From the NCBI GenBank assembly GCA_014621425.1, contig JAANBB010000030.1, positions 124,001 through 188,000 of the forward strand: 64,000 nt of DNA, read 5' to 3'. The stretch is from Cylindrodendrum hubeiense. Its lineage: Eukaryota > Ascomycota > Sordariomycetes > Hypocreales > Nectriaceae. Below are positions 59,589 to 64,000 of this stretch, one piece after another; the stretch's first letter is position 1; each line of letters begins with the position of its first letter. The translations under genes were made by a program, and so were the position numbers. Under the pieces are notes generated by a model. That model was not told the origin of the DNA. It did no database searches and saw nothing but the letters and a program-made list of their open reading frames with translations.

Positions 59589-60370
59589 TTATCGCAGATA
59601 GTGAAGAACCAGCCAGCAAAACAGGAAGAAGACGAGGACACCGGCGACGAAGATCCACTTGTCCTCGCGCGCCCGTCGCTCCACCATGCGGATCGTGTCG
59701 CCGCTGACGCCCAGCGTGTTGGCCACGCTGTACAGCCGCTTCTGCGTGCCCTTGAGCATCTCCCGCTGCTGGCCCAGGTCGCCCAGCACCGCCTGCCCGC
59801 GCGCAATGTACTCGTCCAGCGCCTGGTTGGTGGTGGCGAAGAAGTTCTGCTCACGGAAGGCGTGCGACTCGCGCTCCTCCTCGCCCGACCCCATCGTCAG
59901 GGGGCCGTTGGGCTGGTGCCGCGGCTGGAAGGTGGAGTGCGTCGTCGTCGTCGTGGCGTTGGCGTACGGGTTCTCGGGCGTGGCATTGTACGGGCGGCGG
60001 CCGAGCAGCTCGGCACGATTCGACTGGTGCTGGGCCTCGTCGCGGCTCTTCTTCAGCCCGTCGACCTGGGTGCGGAAGTCGGACAGGTCTTCGCGGAACT
60101 TCTTGACGCGCTCAAAGGCCTCCTCCTGCTTCTTGGGCACAATCTCCTGCCGCGCGATGCTCTGGTACTCGTCGAGGGTCTTGGTGAAGGAGGAGATGGA
60201 AGCCGACACGTTGCCAATCTCGCCGGGCGAAGCTTGGGGCTTGGTGTTGAGCGTCGACAGCTCCTTGCGGAGCGACTTGCTCTGCCGCAGCGCAGAGTTG
60301 TACGAAATGTTCTATAAAGCCCACATGTCAGGTGGCAACCACAAACAGTTAAGTATCACCAGCTTACCAT
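59589..60370 (-). CDS. BOS1: Golgi SNARE Bos1 (ER-Golgi transport)
   Basis: Qb-SNARE for fusion between ER-derived vesicles and Golgi. 241 aa. The coding sequence has two parts on the minus strand: the ATG alone at 60370-60368, and 60311-59589, separated by a 56-base intron directly after the start codon. After splicing it begins MNISYNSALRQSKSLRKEL, which matches the family start. A SNARE motif is near residues 150-210, including LGQQREMLKGTQKRLYSVANTLG. A C-terminal membrane anchor covers about residues 219-238 with almost no lumenal tail. A lower-confidence alternative would be another Qb-SNARE such as Gos1, but the ELLGRR and ATPENPYA segments favour Bos1. Confidence 0.88.
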
Positions 60371-61140
60371 GATATTTTTTCAGCTTGCTCAGCCTTGCCA
60401 GGTGTGCAGCGGTAAGCTCTCTTCCATGATACGTTTCGAGCTCCGTATGAATGGTTATGGAGCCTTCACATGCCGCTTGTGGCCAGATCGCCCGGAAGCG
60501 GAATAACTATGGCCGCTGACGGTACCCCTGTACTTGGTGCCGTGCGCCGTGTCCGCCAAGCAAGCCAGCCGCATCTGATCTGCCCTCATCGCAAGATCAA
60601 AGTCCGCGCCGGTAATCTGCCAAAATGCCATGGCCGAGACATGATCCTTCTGAGTGCCGCTGGGGCCGATTTGGCTCCACTCGGATTGTTTCCAATGTCA
60701 TTTCCCTGTCCTACTCGTGGTCACATAACTAGCTAGGACGAAGCGATGACCTCATTCTTTTCTGCTATAATGACCGGCAAAGCTATACAGACGCCGGCCG
60801 AAAACATCGTATCATTCACAGGTCATTTACCGCCTCTTTTTTAGTGGCTTCCGGGGATTACCAAAGTTATCTCCATTATCCACAACTATTATGACATTTT
60901 GCAGGTCTGGTTGCCTTGCTCTAGTGCTGCCTGGCTCTGGTACAACATGGCCCCCATACACCCAACAATTTTGCCGAGCTCGGCACCGATGTGGGCATAT
61001 CACATTTGGTCACAACGGACTTTAGCAATTCTCCTCCATACCCGTTCCATCGTAGATATAATAAATGAACGGTATTCCCGTTGTTATATTCTTTGAATTA
61101 AGTCATCAACAGGTCATTTGAGCCCAGATTCCTCTTTACC
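60371..61140. other. Divergent region between BOS1 and the MFS gene
   Basis: About 770 bases between divergent starts. Short open frames at 60470-60736 and 60899-61096 do not resemble proteins I know. It probably contains both promoters. Confidence 0.4.
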
Positions 61141-62727
61141 ATGACCATGAGCGGACCATCCAGCAAGACCCAAAGTCTCGAGCTATCCAGCGAAGATAAT
61201 CCCGGGAAACAGGTCGACCCAGGAGAAATCGAGAAGCAGCCTGAAACAAACGAACCGACTCCCGTTCCCGTCTACTCAATCTTCACAACATGGCAAAAGC
61301 GGCTTATTGTCCTGGCGGCCGCATGCACCGCCTTCTTCTCCCCCCTTTCCGCCCAGATCTACTTCCCGGCCCTGACGGCCATCGCACAGGACCTTAACGT
61401 CACCGATTCACAAGTCAACTTGACCGTCACTACCTACATGATCCTTCAGGGTATCACACCCATGTTTATTGGCTCGTTGGCTGACAGTGGCGGACGACGA
61501 CCCGCCTATATCATCTGCTTCACCATCTACATCGCTGCCAATATTGGCCTGGCGCTTGCCCCCGGCTACGGCGCCCTTCTCGGGCTGCGGTGTCTCCAGT
61601 CGGCCGGGTCGAGCAGCACTGTTGCTCTGTGTGTCGCCATCGTTGCGGATGTCATTACTTCGGCGGAGCGGGGCCAGTATATCGGCTTCACCACCGTTCC
61701 GGTAGTCCTAGCTCCGGCTCTGGGCCCGGTCATCGGCGGCCTGCTTTCAGAATATCTTGGTTGGCGATCCATCTTCTGGTTCCTCGCCATCCTGGCCGGA
61801 GTTACCATTGTCCTAGTCGTCTTCTTCTTTCCGGAAACCTGCCGCCATATTGTTGGGGATGGGTCTATATCCCCACCCGTAATGTATCGGTCTTTATGGC
61901 AAATTATAAAACGCCGACGGAGGGCCGCCAACCTCATCAAAGGCCGGGAGTCCTCCCATGCCCCCCAAGTCAAATCGCAATACAAGTTCAAGGCCCCCAA
62001 TGTCCTGGAGCCTCTTATGATGCTATTCCAGAAGGAAACTGGTCTGCTCTTGGGGTTCGGCGGCATCGTCTTTGCTGGGTTCTACTGCGTTGCGACTGCC
62101 ATGCCGACCACGTTCAAGGATAACTATGGCTTCAACGAAGTCGAAGTTGGTCTTATGTATCTACCTCTCGCACTTGGCTCGGTTCTTGCTGCCTTCATTG
62201 TCGGCCCGCTGATTAACTACAACTTCAAACGACACTGCATCAAGCAAGGCATCCCCTATGACCGCAGCCGCCAGCAAGATCTCACCGAATTCCCGGTCGA
62301 GCGCGCGCGCCTCGAGATTGCGTTCCCACTACTCTTTTCAACCGTGGTTAGCATCATTGCCTGGGGCTGGTCACTCGACGCCAACGCCCACCCAGCCGTC
62401 CCGGGTGTCATCAGCGCCATCTTGGGCGCCAGTATTGTTGGTCTCAACAACACGTCCAACGCGCTGCTTGTGGATATCCACCCCGGAAAGGCGGGGACTG
62501 CGACGGCGGCCAATAACCTCTCCCGATGTCTGATCGGTGCGGGAGCGACGGCGGCAATTGTGCCCATGATTGACGCCATGGGCATTGGATGGGCATTCAC
62601 CTTGGTTGGCGGTCTCATTCTCCTCTGCTTTCCAGCGCTTCTTGCGTTATTAGTCTGGGGTATTAAATGGCGAAGGGAGCTGAAAGTAAAGGTAGAAAAG
62701 AAGAAGGAAGCCAAAAATAAGGCGTGA
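61141..62727 (+). CDS. MFS transporter, DHA1 (drug:H+ antiporter) type
   Basis: Plasma-membrane major facilitator, 528 aa, intronless. A hydrophilic N-terminus of about 45 residues leads to TM1, followed by FSPLSAQIYFPAL, typical of 12-TM DHA1 proteins. The MFS loop signature GSLADSGGRRPAY lies between TM2 and TM3. The motif C-like LAPALGPVIGGLL lies in TM5. A central loop of about 70 residues, rich in Arg/Lys, separates the two halves, and the tail is Lys-rich. Relatives export drugs, weak acids, polyamines or fungal metabolites. The next gene in the same direction is a P450, so a small metabolite-related unit may begin here. An in-frame ATG two codons on (61147) is an equal start. Confidence 0.92.
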   Translation: MTMSGPSSKTQSLELSSEDNPGKQVDPGEIEKQPETNEPTPVPVYSIFTTWQKRLIVLAAACTAFFSPLSAQIYFPALTAIAQDLNVTDSQVNLTVTTYMILQGITPMFIGSLADSGGRRPAYIICFTIYIAANIGLALAPGYGALLGLRCLQSAGSSSTVALCVAIVADVITSAERGQYIGFTTVPVVLAPALGPVIGGLLSEYLGWRSIFWFLAILAGVTIVLVVFFFPETCRHIVGDGSISPPVMYRSLWQIIKRRRRAANLIKGRESSHAPQVKSQYKFKAPNVLEPLMMLFQKETGLLLGFGGIVFAGFYCVATAMPTTFKDNYGFNEVEVGLMYLPLALGSVLAAFIVGPLINYNFKRHCIKQGIPYDRSRQQDLTEFPVERARLEIAFPLLFSTVVSIIAWGWSLDANAHPAVPGVISAILGASIVGLNNTSNALLVDIHPGKAGTATAANNLSRCLIGAGATAAIVPMIDAMGIGWAFTLVGGLILLCFPALLALLVWGIKWRRELKVKVEKKKEAKNKA

Positions 62728-63278
62728 GAGGAGGTGCGGAAAGCATCTTACAATTTGAAGTGAAGTATTTACACCGTACGATGGGTGGCTTACCACCAGA
62801 AACATGGCCATGGTCCAGATACCAGGGGCTTACTGAGTCTTTCAATTGTAAAGACGATTCACATTACAGGATAAATAACATCTAGAATATGCATAGAAAT
62901 TTGTAATTACTGTTTTCTATTTAAATTTACAAATGTAATAGTTGACTGTCAAAGTGAGCGGGTGAGAGACGCTGTTAGTGATCCAAATGCTGGGTGTGGG
63001 GTCCACCGCCGCAATCTCTTCCGTGCACAAAGTTGGAAACCCGAACTGCCCATAATCACTTCACCAACAGATGTGCGCCTCGACAGCGCCAAGGCAAGCG
63101 ACAGATACCTACGCAAAACTAGGCAGAAGCCCGTTCGATTTCCGTGTCTATGGGATTCATCCTTTCTGTTCTGAAAGCTTGTCGCCTATGAACTCGGCCT
63201 TCAACGCTCGGACAGAACTCATCCACGCAGTCGCCATCCAGAGTGAACCACCTCTGTAATGCTTCGGCCATCGTCGCC
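62728..63278. other. Intergenic stretch between MFS and P450 genes
   Basis: About 550 bases, AT-rich in the first half. No gene recognised; the frames at 62962-63259 overlap each other and look like chance. Confidence 0.4.
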
Positions 63279-64000
63279 ATGTCTCTCGCTCATGTTTATG
63301 CCGGGATAGCATCCCTCTGCAAGCTGATTTTCCAAACATTAACAACTACTGTCGTCTCGGTCGTCGTCTTGCTCGCCACCATTGCCATCTACCGGCTCGT
63401 CTTCCATCCTCTCGCCTCCATCCCAGGACCCAGGTTCGCAGCCATTTCCAGCATTTGGCACGCTTATCATGCTCGAAATGGACGCATGGCGCACTTAGGC
63501 AGGACTCTGCACCGTCAGTATGGACCCATTGTGCGCGTTGGGCCAAATGAGGTCTGGTTCGATACAAAACAGGCTTTTCAGGCGATTTACAGTAAGTGAT
63601 TACCAGGGGAAATCCATCTCTCGAACATTCCAACTAACTGAACTCAAGGTACTGGTAGCGGTTTTGAGAAGTCAGACTTTTACTGTAAGTTTTTTAGTTG
63701 TCTATTGCGATTCAAGCTGACTCTCAGTCTTCAGTGGCCACAGCCCTGAGCAAGCCTCAGCTCAACTGGCAAATGGATCCTCACTTTCCAGACGCTCTGG
63801 ATCTTCTTTCTGAGCGAGACGTGCAACGGTATCGGCTACAGCGCCGACTTATCGGGCCTGTCTACCAAACGTCTAATCTGATGCAGTACGAAGCCGCCAT
63901 CGACTCGGTGTTGGAGCGTTCCATTGCCAAACTCAAGGACCTCAAGGGTGCTGAAGTCGAGCTGAATGAATGGATGCACATCATCGCTGTAGAGTGCCTG
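63279..64000 (+). CDS. Cytochrome P450, N-terminal part (runs off window)
   Basis: Microsomal haem-thiolate monooxygenase. Three exons are visible: 63279-63591, 63649-63684 and from 63735 to the window end. An N-terminal membrane anchor (about residues 17-40) precedes the proline-rich hinge PLASIPGPRF. The segments RQYGPIVRVGPNEVWF, GFEKSDFY and LSERDVQRYRLQRRLIGPVY are typical of the pisatin-demethylase-like group of fungal P450s. The second exon has 36 nt only. The K helix, ExxR and the haem-binding Cys would lie outside the window, so activity cannot be judged. It follows the MFS gene in the same direction. Confidence 0.9.

Noticed and set aside
1..64000. CRISPR arrays, rRNA and tRNA genes
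   Set aside because: No regularly spaced repeats, rRNA-like blocks or clear tRNA A/B boxes were seen by eye. A tRNAscan-SE run would be needed to exclude a tRNA.

Overview
The window is nuclear DNA of a filamentous ascomycete (Pezizomycotina). The evidence is many short GT-AG introns (about 45-100 nt), intron phases that close exactly across rebuilt gene models, a Zn2Cys6 regulator, fungal STAND/NLR genes, a killer-toxin-like class V chitinase, and fungal versions of Mia40, Bos1, thiamine pyrophosphokinase and an OM14-like protein. I cannot name the genus. Short introns and the gene set fit Eurotiomycetes or Sordariomycetes.

Layout. (1) 1-6.3 kb: a NACHT/NLR-type gene (minus, C-terminus outside the window) divergent from an SNF2-family ATPase (plus). 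(2) 7.2-21.2 kb: seven genes that look like one catabolic cluster: Zn2Cys6 regulator, SDR oxidoreductase, aldehyde dehydrogenase, glutamine-synthetase-like ligase, RidA imine deaminase, D-serine dehydratase-like PLP enzyme and S9 serine peptidase. GATA sites lie in five of the promoters, so nitrogen control is plausible. This is the part I consider most likely to be an undescribed pathway. (3) 21.5-30.7 kb: a divergent pair, a secreted LysM/chitin-binding protein and a 1760-residue GH18 chitinase of the killer-toxin-like subgroup. (4) 31-54.6 kb: accessory DNA with a pseudokinase, an intronless bacterial-type M4 metalloprotease, a broken kinase-ankyrin gene, an intact NACHT-ankyrin gene, a 2-oxoglutarate oxygenase framed by inverted repeats, a decayed NACHT pseudogene and two other coding relics. 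Stops of the TAG type and transition differences between repeats suggest repeat-induced point mutation. (5) 55.3-60.4 kb: housekeeping genes (OM14-like, MIA40, thiamine pyrophosphokinase, BOS1); in two of them an intron lies in or directly after the start codon. (6) 61.1-64 kb: a DHA1-type MFS transporter and the 5' part of a cytochrome P450 that runs off the window.

How the genes may work together. In the cluster, the PLP enzyme would make an enamine/imine that RidA hydrolyses. The ligase could gamma-glutamylate an amine, with the SDR and ALDH oxidising an alcohol to an aldehyde and then an acid. The peptidase could feed the pathway or release its product. The LysM protein and the chitinase probably act together on chitin outside the cell. 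The accessory block shows NLR-type genes in all states from intact to relic. All family calls come from reading motifs by eye; no database search was run.
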